Shown: positions 24,506 to 34,047 of the stretch, piece after piece
Layout: the number at the start of each line of letters is the position of its first letter
Position numbering within the stretch: position 1 is the first letter of the stretch
Origin: Pseudomonas sp. A34-9
Lineage (GTDB): Bacteria; Pseudomonadota; Gammaproteobacteria; Pseudomonadales; Pseudomonadaceae
Direction: 5' to 3'
DNA length: 64,000 nucleotides
Assembly: GCF_029543085.1 (NCBI RefSeq)
Contig: NZ_CP119967.1
Span: forward strand, 2,568,501-2,632,500
Translations under genes and position numbers: made by a program
The notes under the pieces: generated by a model
Seen by the model: the letters and a program-made list of their open reading frames with translations, nothing else
Databases searched by the model: none
Told to the model about the DNA's origin: nothing

Positions 24506-24697
24506 TCAGCCACCGCTGTTGCGACGACGTTCAATACCCTCCGGGCCGCCGATGTCCAGCAGCCTTCTTTCCACCAGGACATTTTCAAGGGCCTGACGCT
24601 CGACCGGCGCCATTTGGTGCTCACGTTTCTTCAGCTCCAGCAGAATCGGGCTGGACCAGGTGCGGTAAGTCTGTTCGATGGTGCGACGCGACGTCAT
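24506..24697 (-). CDS. Conserved small hypothetical protein (63 residues)
   Basis: A charged 63-residue protein starting MTSRRTIEQTYRTWSSPILL and rich in Arg, Glu and Gln, predicted mostly helical and soluble. AAGGAG precedes the ATG at 24697, which is why the shorter start is chosen over an upstream in-frame ATG. The pattern resembles small Pseudomonas proteins of unknown role; no function is offered. It marks the left border of the AT-richer helicase gene insertion. Confidence 0.68.
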   Translation of the reverse strand: MTSRRTIEQTYRTWSSPILLELKKREHQMAPVERQALENVLVERRLLDIGGPEGIERRRNSGG

Positions 24698-25038
24698 CAG
24701 TCTCTCCTTGATCAAGAGCCCGGTGTTGCGGGGCAGGGGCTCAATCCGATGAGGTATTAACGTTAGTCGACAAAGCCGGAAGTCGCGAATGCCCAAGTTT
24801 GTGGGGGTTGGTTTGCTCAGGTGGACCATATGATATGAAGCACGCATGCAGAAGGATTAAACAAGCAACTTTCTTGTTCATCAAAGGGCTAAATCTAAAG
24901 ACTCGACTGTAGGAGAGCCCTTATCCCTACCTTTGATCGAAAAAGCAGTTTCAAAATCTATCCTTGTCGGTGAGTATGGCCTCTGTTTTTAAGTATTCAG
25001 AAGTCGTTTCGTCGAATTTGCCATGGAGAAAATGGTTC
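24698..25038. other. Gene-free stretch upstream of the giant helicase gene
   Basis: No gene is seen. From about 24830 the DNA becomes distinctly AT-richer than the flanking chromosome and stays so into the helicase gene, so a left boundary of transferred DNA probably lies near here. It must contain the helicase gene promoter, but no clear -35/-10 pair is obvious. Confidence 0.45.
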
Positions 25039-28000
25039 ATGACCATCAAGATCGAGGGAGTGATCGCCAGCAAGATTGGCTTCGCTTCTCACCAAAATTC
25101 TGTCCCGGTCCTCAGAGAGCTGACCGTACACAACGATGGTGAAGCTGATTACAGCGATCTTGAGCTGGAGCTTGTCGCGGATCCTCCTTTCCTTGAAGGC
25201 AAGACTTGGCGACTGGATCGATTAAACAAAGATTCGACGCTGCATATTTCAGAGCGCAATTTAAAGCTGAATGCCGCTTATCTCGCCGATTTGACGGAAA
25301 GCCTTAGTGCGACCCTTGTGCTACGCCTACGTTGCAGCGGTGAAGTTCTCAATAGTCAAAGCTTCCCGGTTGAGCTGTTGGCAAGAAATGAATGGGGGGG
25401 TGTTAACTCCATGCCAGAACTGCTGCCGGCGTTTGCGATGCCAAATGATCCTGCGGTAGATCGGATACTCAAATCTGCTTCTGATGTTCTGCGCCGAGCT
25501 GGCAAAGCGGATGGCATCAACGGTTACGAAAGTAAGTCCAGAACCAGAACCTGGGAGCTCACCTCCGCAATATGGTCAGCAGTCTGCGGGCTTAAATTGA
25601 GCTATGCGCTGCCGCCGGCAAGCTTTGAGACTTTCGGCCAGAAAGTCAGAACCCCCAGCCTCATATTGGAGGGCGGTGTTGCAACATGCCTGGACACAGC
25701 GTTGCTTTTTGCCGCAGCACTGGAGCAAGCCGGGCTGAACGCACTTCTGTTGCTGACCAAAGGTCATGCTTTTGCAGGTGTTTGGTTGCAGCCTCAGGAG
25801 TTTTCCCAACTGATTACAGATGAGGCCTCCGCGGTACGAAAGCGGATTGACCTGAAAGAGGCACTCGTATTTGAAACCACTCTGGCAACGCAATTCCCTG
25901 TGCCAGGTTTCAGTCAGGCGATTAGTACAGCTGAAAGACAGGTCAACGATGATGATTTCATCATGGCCATTGATATGCATCGAGCACGCATGCAGCGTAT
26001 CCGTCCTTTGGCAACGTCAATTCCGGCGTCGAAGTCCGATGTGGGTCAAGAGTCCGGGGTAGAGTTCGTAGCGTTGGAAATACCACCACAATTACCGGGT
26101 TTTGACGTCGAAATTCCGACTGACTCAGAAACACCCGCCGGTAAGCTGACGCTGTGGCAACGTAAGCTTCTCGACCTGACTACTCGAAATCGACTATTAC
26201 ATTTGCCGGATAGTGCTAAAGGTGTGCGCTTGATCTGTCCTGAGCCCGCCGAGCTAGAAGACCAATTGGCCAGCGGCAAGCGCATCAGGATCGTTTCTAT
26301 ACCGGATCTGGAGGCTGGAGGTCGAGATGCGGCACTCTATGAGCAACAAAATCGAGAGTCGCTCAGAGATGAATACGCTCGCAGTGCATTGTCTCGTGGT
26401 GAGGTACTGGCCACCCTTGAAAAACCTAAACTCGAAGTAGCGCTGATTGACCTGTACCGCAAAGCTCGAAGTGATCTTGATGAAGGCGGAGCGAATACTC
26501 TCTTTCTTGCACTCGGGTTTTTAAAGTGGAAAAAGTCGGCAGACGACCCAAAAACCTATTCCGCTCCTTTAATTTTGCTACCCGTAAAACTTGATCGTAA
26601 AAGTGCGTTGTCCGGCGTGACGATGACTTTGCTTGAGGATGAGCCTCGCTTCAATTTGACCCTGCTCGAACTGTTACGACATGACTTTGAACTCGTTATT
26701 CCGGGGCTTGAGGGTGACCTTCCCACCGACGACAGTGGCATTGATGTCACTGGGATCTGGAATACGGTGCGCCGTGCTATCAGAGATGTGCCGGGCTTCG
26801 AGGTCACCACAGAGCTCGTGTTGGGAACGTTCTCCTTCGCGAAATATTTGATGTGGCAGGATCTGGCTGCTCGCTCTGAGCAGCTTTTGAAGAGCCCGAT
26901 GGTCAAGCATTTGCTGGAGAGAAGTGTTGGCGGTGAAGGTTTTGCTACGTCGGGGGAGTTTCCGCAGCCTCACGAGTTGGATAGAAAAGTCAGACCGGCC
27001 GATCTGTTCACACCGTTACCGGCTGACTCCTCCCAATTGGCTGCAGTTGTTGCCTCCGCCAGTGGTTGTGATTTCGTTCTTGATGGACCTCCCGGCACCG
27101 GTAAGTCCCAAACCATCGCCAACATGATCGCCCACAACCTGGCCCTAGGTCGCAGGGTCTTGTTCGTCGCAGAAAAAATGGCCGCTTTGGATGTTGTTTA
27201 TCGTCGGCTCGAAGAAAAAGGGCTAGGCGAATTCTGTCTTGAGCTGCACTCCAGCAAAACATCCAAGGTTGAAGTACTTAAACAACTGGAGCGGGCTTGG
27301 GATGTTCGCGATGCCTTGACTGCTGATGAGTGGGCTGTAGAAACGGCAAAACTGCACAAACTACGAAATCGATTGAACGAAGTCGTGGAAACCTTGCATC
27401 GTCGGCAACTTAATGGATTAACAGTCCATCAGGCGATAGGTCGTGTCGTACGGGATGGGCACGCCGCATTGCCACGTATTGCATGGCCAGAGGGAACTTC
27501 TCACGACGCGGAAGATTACGCGCGCCTGCGTGATCTTGCCCGGCGTCTCGACTTGAATAGTCAGGCTGCCCGCGATCTGTCAGCGGACTTCTCGCTCATC
27601 GCTCCCACCGAATGGTCTAATGGCTGGCAAGAGTCGATCGCTGCAGTATCAAGGGAGCTGCCGGGAGTCATTGAACGGCTGAAGATCGCCTGTAATAACT
27701 TGTTGAGAGCCACCGATCTTCCCCTAGCCGTTACAAGTGGAGAGGACATCGAGCGTTTTTGCCAGTTTGTTGCGCTCTTGGTAGATACGCACGGTATCGA
27801 TCTCTCTTTTGCATTCACGTTGAATGCAAGTGCCAAGATAGTTGCAGCCAAGAAAGCTGTGCAGATCCTCACAAATTACCGTGAAATTGAACGCTCGCTG
27901 TCGGTGCGTTACGCCTCAGAAGCCTGCCGCACCATCAACCTCGAACAACTCAAAAACGACTGGGAAACTGGCAAGACCAAATTTTGGTTCCTCGCTACTT

Positions 28001-30891
28001 TGGCCAAGAAAAAGGTGGGTAAAAACCTAGCGGGTCAGGGCGGAGCGGTTGGACTACCGAACGTTGAGCAGGATCTTGCCAGACTGCTCGAAATGCGTGA
28101 TCTGCTTATCTCCCTAGACAGCTTGTCTGCAGATATAAACGCTGTGCCTGGATGGAGCGGCGTTTCTAGTGATCAATCCGCGATGGCAGTAGCATGGGAG
28201 CTCGCTGAACGCCTTCGAACGTTGATCAGCTCTAACGCTGAGTCCCCTGAAGATCTTATTGCACTGCGCGGAGCCACTCAAAAGCTTGTGGTTGAAGCCA
28301 ATGAGTTATTGGGCGGGGGTGGCTTTATCGCCGCAGCGCTTCACCAGTTAAAAGATGCATTGGAAGTGTTCAATCAAACGAGCAAACGCTTCAATGAACT
28401 GAGTAACCGCCCGGCAGAGGGCAAATTAACAATTGAGTCATTGCTTGATGCGTCCAGTGCTATTTCTCGTCATGAGTTGAAGTTAAAAGCCTGGTGCGAT
28501 TGGTGTCGGGTGCGTGAAGAGGCAATAGCAGCCGGGCTTCAGCCGTTAAGTGATGCATTGGCAATTAAAGGGTTACCAGAGGGCGGGACTGTAGACGCGT
28601 TCGAAACATCTTATGCACGCTGGTTTGCAAGGGTGATGATCGACGCGGAACCGCTGCTGCGTAATTTCGTGCCAGCGGAGCACACTAGCGATATTGAGGC
28701 GTTTGTACGTCTGGATGAAGATCTTTCCAAGCTTACTGTTCGATACATTCGAGCGAAGCTTTGTGGATTGATCCCGTCGAAAAACGAGATCGGCAAGCAA
28801 GGTGGTTTCGGCATCCTGAAGCACGAGCTGCAAAAATCACGTCGGCACAAACCCGTGCGACAGCTTGCTGTTGAGATGGGCGATGCCATGTCGAAACTCG
28901 CTCCTTGCATGCTGATGAGCCCTCTTTCGATTGCGCAATATCTTCCAACGGACCTCGCACTTTTTGACTTGGTGATATTCGATGAGGCTTCGCAAATTGC
29001 TCCATGGGATGCCATAGGTTCAATCGCGAGGGGTAAGCAGGTGGTCATTGCGGGTGATCCCCGTCAGATGCCTCCAACCAACTTTTTCAATCGCGCCGCA
29101 TCTGCCACCGAAGATGATACTGCTGAGGACATGGAGAGCATTTTGGATGAGTGTCTGGGCGCAGGCATCCCAAGTCATAGCTTAAGTTGGCACTATCGGA
29201 GTCGCCATGAAAGCTTGATCGCATTCTCGAACCATCGCTACTACGACAGTAATCTAATTACTTTCCCTGCAGCTGAAACGCGTGCCAGTGCTGTGGAGTG
29301 GCGACGTGTTGATGGCGTCTACGCGAAAGGCAAGGGCAGGCACAATCAGGCCGAAGCCGAGGCCATCGTTACCGAGACTGTGAAGCGATTGATGGATCCA
29401 GCGTTTGTAGCGAGCGGTCATACTATTGGGATCATCACACTCAATAGCGACCAGCAAAGACTGATTAACGATCTGTTGGATAGGGCGCGGCAACAGTTCC
29501 CCCAGATTGAGCCCTTTTTCCAGCATGACATTGCCGAACCTGTCGTCGTAAAAAACTTGGAGACAGTCCAGGGCGATGAGCGCGATTTGATCATGCTAGG
29601 TATCGGATATGGCCCAACCGAGCCTGGTGCGCAGGTTATGTCGATGAACTTCGGCCCATTGAACAAAGAAGGCGGATGGCGTCGTTTGAACGTGGCGATA
29701 ACCCGTGCACGCAGGGAGATGATGGTTTTCTCATCTTTTGATTCTTCGATGATTGATTTGAATCGCACCAACGCCCGGGCTGTTCGCGATCTTAAGCACT
29801 TCATTGAATTTGCGCAGAGAGGGCCAAGGGCTCTTGCTGAGGCAGTGCAGGGTTCAGTGGGTGGTTATGACTCTCCTTTTGAGGAAGCTGTTGCTCAAGA
29901 GCTGAGACGAAAAGGCTGGCAAGTCGTACCACAAATTGGGGTATCTCGTTTCCGAATTGATCTAGGCATTGTCCATCCGGACAGACCTGGTGATTATCTG
30001 GTTGGTGTTGAATGTGACGGTGCGACCTATCACAGTGCGGCCACCGCGCGAGATCGCGACAAGGTTCGTAGCGCAATCCTGCAAGGGTTGGGCTGGAAGC
30101 TGGTTCGGCTCTGGTCTACAGAGTGGTGGATTGATAAGTCTGGTGCGCTGGATCGCTTGCATGCAACGCTCGAAGCTCTTTTGGATGAATCGCGTGCGAC
30201 TGCTCTTGTTAGCAAAACAGTTGAGCAGGAATACTCAATACCTCATTTGTCATTGGTGCATAGTGCTGCATTGCCGAATGACGTAGAACAAGAGGAAATT
30301 TCTGCTGTATCAGAGGGCGATGCTTCTGACGAACTACCTCCCGAAGTCAAAATCGCAAAGTCGTTTGCACTGCAGGCCTCACCCGCAATCAAGGATGAAT
30401 ACCGCGTTACCGACTTCACAAGCGTGGGCGACAGAATCAATGCGGAGGCGTTTTACTCGCCTGAATATGATGCAGTTCTTGCTGAATTGATTGCACATGT
30501 TTTGTTGCAGGAAGCTCCTATCCTCGATTCAGTGTTGGTTCAGCGCGTAGCCCGGGCACATGGCTTTCAACGCTCTGGGCGTCTCATTCGAGAGCGAGTT
30601 CTTGATCTGACAGAGCAAAATCATCATCTGAAAAGTGATCCAGTTGATGGCCAATTTGTTTGGCATTCCGAAAGTGATATTGCTGGTTGGAACAAATATC
30701 GGATACCAGCGACATTGGATGATGGCAGGTCGGTGGAGGAGATCGCCGCTGAGGAACTATTAATGGTTGCGTCTTTGATTTCCGCCGGCGACATGCCTTT
30801 GGAAATTGCCAAAACTTTCGGCGTAAAGCGCTTGACTGGAGCTGCGCGTGAAAGGATAGAGCTGGCAATCAAGTCGATGTCAGACCTGTAA
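25039..30891 (+). CDS. Giant DUF4011 / superfamily I helicase / Vsr-like nuclease / DUF3320 protein, probable anti-phage
   Basis: A ~1950-residue multidomain protein. In order: an N-terminal beta-rich region, a transglutaminase-like segment with C217 and H243 (GVATCLDTALLF, TKGHAFAGVW), DUF4011 (about 370-440, WQRKLLDLTTRNRLLHL), an ATPase with Walker A GPPGTGKS at 683-690, a long coiled insertion, Walker B DEAS at 1315-1318 with GDPRQMPP, later helicase motifs (SWHYRSRHESLI, ETVQGDERD, NVAITRARREM), a PD-(D/E)XK/Vsr-like nuclease (D1641 in FRIDLGIV, E1658-C-D in VECDG) and a DUF3320-like C-terminus. This layout resembles single-gene DUF4011-helicase-Vsr defence proteins. The start at 25039 is inferred from GGAGAAAA; TTG or ATG starts 63-75 bases upstream are possible. 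Confidence 0.85.
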   Translation: MTIKIEGVIASKIGFASHQNSVPVLRELTVHNDGEADYSDLELELVADPPFLEGKTWRLDRLNKDSTLHISERNLKLNAAYLADLTESLSATLVLRLRCSGEVLNSQSFPVELLARNEWGGVNSMPELLPAFAMPNDPAVDRILKSASDVLRRAGKADGINGYESKSRTRTWELTSAIWSAVCGLKLSYALPPASFETFGQKVRTPSLILEGGVATCLDTALLFAAALEQAGLNALLLLTKGHAFAGVWLQPQEFSQLITDEASAVRKRIDLKEALVFETTLATQFPVPGFSQAISTAERQVNDDDFIMAIDMHRARMQRIRPLATSIPASKSDVGQESGVEFVALEIPPQLPGFDVEIPTDSETPAGKLTLWQRKLLDLTTRNRLLHLPDSAKGVRLICPEPAELEDQLASGKRIRIVSIPDLEAGGRDAALYEQQNRESLRDEYARSALSRGEVLATLEKPKLEVALIDLYRKARSDLDEGGANTLFLALGFLKWKKSADDPKTYSAPLILLPVKLDRKSALSGVTMTLLEDEPRFNLTLLELLRHDFELVIPGLEGDLPTDDSGIDVTGIWNTVRRAIRDVPGFEVTTELVLGTFSFAKYLMWQDLAARSEQLLKSPMVKHLLERSVGGEGFATSGEFPQPHELDRKVRPADLFTPLPADSSQLAAVVASASGCDFVLDGPPGTGKSQTIANMIAHNLALGRRVLFVAEKMAALDVVYRRLEEKGLGEFCLELHSSKTSKVEVLKQLERAWDVRDALTADEWAVETAKLHKLRNRLNEVVETLHRRQLNGLTVHQAIGRVVRDGHAALPRIAWPEGTSHDAEDYARLRDLARRLDLNSQAARDLSADFSLIAPTEWSNGWQESIAAVSRELPGVIERLKIACNNLLRATDLPLAVTSGEDIERFCQFVALLVDTHGIDLSFAFTLNASAKIVAAKKAVQILTNYREIERSLSVRYASEACRTINLEQLKNDWETGKTKFWFLATLAKKKVGKNLAGQGGAVGLPNVEQDLARLLEMRDLLISLDSLSADINAVPGWSGVSSDQSAMAVAWELAERLRTLISSNAESPEDLIALRGATQKLVVEANELLGGGGFIAAALHQLKDALEVFNQTSKRFNELSNRPAEGKLTIESLLDASSAISRHELKLKAWCDWCRVREEAIAAGLQPLSDALAIKGLPEGGTVDAFETSYARWFARVMIDAEPLLRNFVPAEHTSDIEAFVRLDEDLSKLTVRYIRAKLCGLIPSKNEIGKQGGFGILKHELQKSRRHKPVRQLAVEMGDAMSKLAPCMLMSPLSIAQYLPTDLALFDLVIFDEASQIAPWDAIGSIARGKQVVIAGDPRQMPPTNFFNRAASATEDDTAEDMESILDECLGAGIPSHSLSWHYRSRHESLIAFSNHRYYDSNLITFPAAETRASAVEWRRVDGVYAKGKGRHNQAEAEAIVTETVKRLMDPAFVASGHTIGIITLNSDQQRLINDLLDRARQQFPQIEPFFQHDIAEPVVVKNLETVQGDERDLIMLGIGYGPTEPGAQVMSMNFGPLNKEGGWRRLNVAITRARREMMVFSSFDSSMIDLNRTNARAVRDLKHFIEFAQRGPRALAEAVQGSVGGYDSPFEEAVAQELRRKGWQVVPQIGVSRFRIDLGIVHPDRPGDYLVGVECDGATYHSAATARDRDKVRSAILQGLGWKLVRLWSTEWWIDKSGALDRLHATLEALLDESRATALVSKTVEQEYSIPHLSLVHSAALPNDVEQEEISAVSEGDASDELPPEVKIAKSFALQASPAIKDEYRVTDFTSVGDRINAEAFYSPEYDAVLAELIAHVLLQEAPILDSVLVQRVARAHGFQRSGRLIRERVLDLTEQNHHLKSDPVDGQFVWHSESDIAGWNKYRIPATLDDGRSVEEIAAEELLMVASLISAGDMPLEIAKTFGVKRLTGAARERIELAIKSMSDL

Positions 30892-30911
30892 TTTTTTGAA
30901 GCGGTACAACG

Positions 30912-30948
30912 AAAAAGGAGAGCATGGTGGTTGCCTGCTCTCCTTTTT
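30912..30948. terminator. Bidirectional intrinsic terminator
   Basis: AAAAAGGAGAGCA pairs perfectly with TGCTCTCCTTTTT around an 11-base loop. The A-tract and T-tract make it work on both strands. It sits 20 bases after the giant gene and between it and the convergent deaminase gene, and marks the right border of the AT-rich block. Confidence 0.92.
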
Positions 30949-30977
30949 ATTGCCTGTTTACTCGGTCGACTGAAAGT

Positions 30978-31006
30978 TTGCTATCGCGAGCAGGCTCACT
31001 CCTACA
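30978..31006. repeat. Single REP sequence
   Basis: A lone copy reading GCTATCGCGAGCAGGCTCAC followed by TCCTACA, without an inverted partner, just past the deaminase stop codon. Confidence 0.75.
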
Positions 31007-31028
31007 TGGGTATTTTTGTGGGTTCGGA

Positions 31029-32417
31029 TCAGTCGTCGACCTTCATCATTTCCTGCACACCTTCCCACGCTTCGGCGCGCATGCGTTCGATGTCCAGGCC
31101 CGGAATCACCCCGTTATCCACGACCACGCGGCCGCCGACCAGACTGTATTTCACCGTAATCGGTTCTCCCGCCACCACCGGGGCGACGGCGCTGTCGTGG
31201 AAGCCATAGAAGCGTGGATGATCGAGGCTGTAGATCACCAGATCCGCAGCCTGACCGACTTCCAGTGTGCCGACCGCACCGAGCCCCAATACTTGCGCGC
31301 CGCCCGCCGTGCCCCAGTGAATGACATCTTCAGCGGTGGTCGCCGAGGCGCCTTGTTCGGCGCGGTGGATCAGCCACGCGGTGTTGGCTTCGCCGACCAT
31401 GCTTCCGGACTCGTTGGAGGCCACGCCATCCACGCCCAGGGAAATCGCCACGCCGGCCTCGTACATTTGCGGCACCGGCGCGACGCCGCTGCCCAGTCGG
31501 GCGTTGCTCACCGGGCAGTGGGCGATGCCGGTGCCGGTTTGCGCGAGCATGCGGATTTCGCCCGGTTGCAGGTGTACGGCGTGGGCGAACCAGACGTCGG
31601 GGCCGAGCCATTCGTGTTCGGCGACGAATTCCACCGGCAGGCAGTTGTATTTTTCGCGGCAGAAATTCACGTAGTTCTGCGTTTCCGACAGGTGCGTGTG
31701 CAATCGCAAACCGAGGCCGCGCGCGGTGTGAGCGAGTTCGCGCAACAGTGTCGGCGGCAGCGAGAAGGTTGGCGTGGTTGGGGCGACAACGACGCGACGC
31801 ATCGCGTCCGGGGTGTCCTGGTTATACAGCGATTTCAGTCGCTCGATATCGCCGACCATTTGCTCGAGGCTTTCCGGTTGCAGTGCGGTTTTCGAGAAGC
31901 CCGGGTGTGCGCTGGCCGATTCCAGCGCGCCGCCTCGGCACAGTACAAAGCGCAGGCCAAATTCATCGGCCATGTCGAACAACAGGTCGCCGGTCTCGGT
32001 GCTGCCGTGGGCGTGGTAGAGGTAATGGTGATCGGCGCAGGTGGTGACGCCGGACAGCAGCAATTCGACCATGCCCAGCCGTGCGGCGATCCGCGCCAAT
32101 TGCGGGGTGAAGCGGTTGAGGCGCGGGTAGGGCACGCTGGCCAGCCAGCCTTGCAGATCCTGATTGAGGCCTTCGGGCACGGCTTTGAGCAGGTTCTGGA
32201 ACAGGTGATGGTGAGTGTTGATCCAGCCCGGATAGACCACGCAGTTGCGCGCGTCGCTCACTTGTTCGCCGGGTTGTGGCTCAAGGTTGGCGGCTATTTG
32301 GGCGATGCGACCGTTGACCACGCGGATGTCCACGGCGCCGGCCCGCGCGCGGGGGCCGCGCAGGCCGGTCATCACCGCGACCGGGTTCTTGATCAGGATG
32401 TTCTGAAGTTGAGTCAT
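31029..32417 (-). CDS. Amidohydrolase, probable 8-oxoguanine deaminase
   Basis: The 462-residue metal-dependent deaminase shows the ATZ/TRZ-type features: HHH in WINTHHHLFQNLL (metal HxH), HTHLSET, HCPVSNARLGSG, and the catalytic Asp in LGVDGVASNES. The closest recalled family is the Pseudomonas 8-oxoguanine deaminase, which converts 8-oxoguanine to urate. Hydroxydechloroatrazine-type deaminases are the alternative. GGAGC precedes the ATG at 32417. It lies 13 bp downstream of an NCS2 nucleobase permease gene, which supports a purine-like substrate. Confidence 0.82.
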   Translation of the reverse strand: MTQLQNILIKNPVAVMTGLRGPRARAGAVDIRVVNGRIAQIAANLEPQPGEQVSDARNCVVYPGWINTHHHLFQNLLKAVPEGLNQDLQGWLASVPYPRLNRFTPQLARIAARLGMVELLLSGVTTCADHHYLYHAHGSTETGDLLFDMADEFGLRFVLCRGGALESASAHPGFSKTALQPESLEQMVGDIERLKSLYNQDTPDAMRRVVVAPTTPTFSLPPTLLRELAHTARGLGLRLHTHLSETQNYVNFCREKYNCLPVEFVAEHEWLGPDVWFAHAVHLQPGEIRMLAQTGTGIAHCPVSNARLGSGVAPVPQMYEAGVAISLGVDGVASNESGSMVGEANTAWLIHRAEQGASATTAEDVIHWGTAGGAQVLGLGAVGTLEVGQAADLVIYSLDHPRFYGFHDSAVAPVVAGEPITVKYSLVGGRVVVDNGVIPGLDIERMRAEAWEGVQEMMKVDD

Positions 32418-32430
32418 GGGCAGCTCCAAA

Positions 32431-33798
32431 CTAAAGGATGTGCGAGGCGGATTTGCTGGCGGTGGTTTCCGGCACGCTGACGCCATTCAGCGCGGCGTTG
32501 AGCAGCACCGACACCAGGCAAGCGATAACCACGCTGCTGTGCAGGAACGGCTGCGACCACTCGGGGAGTTGTTTGAACAAGGTGGGTGCGAGCACCGGTA
32601 CCAGCGCGGCGGCGATGGTGAAACCGACGATCAGCACGTTGTAGCGATTGCGCTCATAGTCGACTTTGGCGAGGGTCTGAATGCCCGCCGCCGCGACCAC
32701 ACCGAACATGGCGATGCCGGCGCCACCGAGGGCGGCAGTCGGCATCGAGGCGATGATCGCGCCGGCCTTCGGCACCAACGCAATCGAGCACATCAGCAAG
32801 CCGCTGACCGCGACCACCCAACGGCTGCGTACGCCGGTGAGGATCACCAGGCCGACGTTTTCCATAAAGGCGATAAAGGGAAATGCGGCGAACATGCCGG
32901 CGATGGTGCTGGCCAGGCCATTGGCGCGCAGGCCGTTGATGACCTGTTTATCTTCCACCGGTTTTTCGACGATGTCGCCGATGGCCACGAACAGCCCCAT
33001 CGACTCGACCATCTGCACGATCATCACCACCACCATGGTCGCGATAGGGATCAGGCTGAAGGTCGGCAAGCCGAAATAGAACGGGTAGGGCACGGTCAGC
33101 CATGGCGCTTCTTCGACGCTGTGAAAACTGCCCATGCCCAGACCGTAGGCCAGACCGGCACCGATCAGCATGCCGATCAACACTGCCATGTTGCGCAGCA
33201 GTGGGCTGCCATAACGGTTGACCAGCAGGATTGTGAGTAACACCACCACCGCCACACCGAGGAACGCCGGCGCGCCGAAGTTGCTCGCGTTGCGCCCGCC
33301 ACCGACCCATTCATAAGCAATCGGGAACAGCTGCAGACCGATCACCGTGACGATGCAACCGGTGACCACGGGCGGGAAGAAGCGCCGCAATCGACCCACA
33401 AATGGCGCCATCAACATTGTGAAAATCCCGGCGCCGATCACCGCCCCGCAGACCCCGGCAAATCCCACCTCGGGGTTGCTGCCGATGGCGATCACCGGGC
33501 CGACGCTGCTGAACGCCACGCCCTGCAGAATCGGCAGGCGCACGCCGAATTTCCAGAAACCGACGGTTTGCAACAGGGTGGCAATGCCGGAACAGAACAG
33601 CGTGGTGCTGATCAGCACCACCGTGTCGGCGTGGGACATTTTCAGGGCACTGGCAACAATCAACGGCACGGCGATGGCGCCGATGTACGAGACGGCCATG
33701 TGTTGCAGGCCGAGGGTGAGCATCTGTCGTACCGGCAGAATGCGGTCGACGGGATGCACGGTGGATGCGCTGTTCGATGGGGATGTGGCTGACGACAT
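32431..33798 (-). CDS. NCS2-family uracil/xanthine-type permease
   Basis: A 455-residue membrane carrier with about 14 hydrophobic segments. The NAT/NCS2 signature is visible as ENVGLVILTGVRSR, and LQHMAVSYIGAIAVPLIVA at the N-terminus is characteristic. It should import a nucleobase or urate-like compound with protons. AGAGGTG precedes the ATG at 33798; an in-frame extension upstream runs into a REPIN and is rejected. It is followed closely by the deaminase gene. Confidence 0.88.
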   Translation of the reverse strand: MSSATSPSNSASTVHPVDRILPVRQMLTLGLQHMAVSYIGAIAVPLIVASALKMSHADTVVLISTTLFCSGIATLLQTVGFWKFGVRLPILQGVAFSSVGPVIAIGSNPEVGFAGVCGAVIGAGIFTMLMAPFVGRLRRFFPPVVTGCIVTVIGLQLFPIAYEWVGGGRNASNFGAPAFLGVAVVVLLTILLVNRYGSPLLRNMAVLIGMLIGAGLAYGLGMGSFHSVEEAPWLTVPYPFYFGLPTFSLIPIATMVVVMIVQMVESMGLFVAIGDIVEKPVEDKQVINGLRANGLASTIAGMFAAFPFIAFMENVGLVILTGVRSRWVVAVSGLLMCSIALVPKAGAIIASMPTAALGGAGIAMFGVVAAAGIQTLAKVDYERNRYNVLIVGFTIAAALVPVLAPTLFKQLPEWSQPFLHSSVVIACLVSVLLNAALNGVSVPETTASKSASHIL

Positions 33799-33880
33799 GG
33801 GGAAACACCTCTGGCTGTTTTTATGCGGTAGAGAGGGGTATTCGTCTGATGCCTCGGACCTGGGAACACTGAAGATCCCT

Positions 33881-33970
33881 TGTGGGAGCGAGCCTGCTCG
33901 CGAAAGCGTTGTGTCAGTCGACATCACTGTTCAATGGCCCACCGCATTCGCGAGCAGGCTCGCTCCCACA
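33881..33970. repeat. REPIN
   Basis: Inverted TGTGGGAGCGAGCCTGCTCGC arms enclosing about 45 bp, between the permease gene and the CobW gene on the minus strand. Confidence 0.92.
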
Positions 33971-34047
33971 GGTTTTGCAGCGTTTCGCTGATCGGCATCA
34001 GTCATTCGTGCTGCGAAGCCGCCATCCACCGGCTCCGATGCCTTGTT

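Noticed and set aside
24830-30950. Prophage or integrative element around the giant helicase gene
   Set aside because: No integrase, tRNA, direct-repeat borders or phage structural genes are visible; only the single gene and composition shift.
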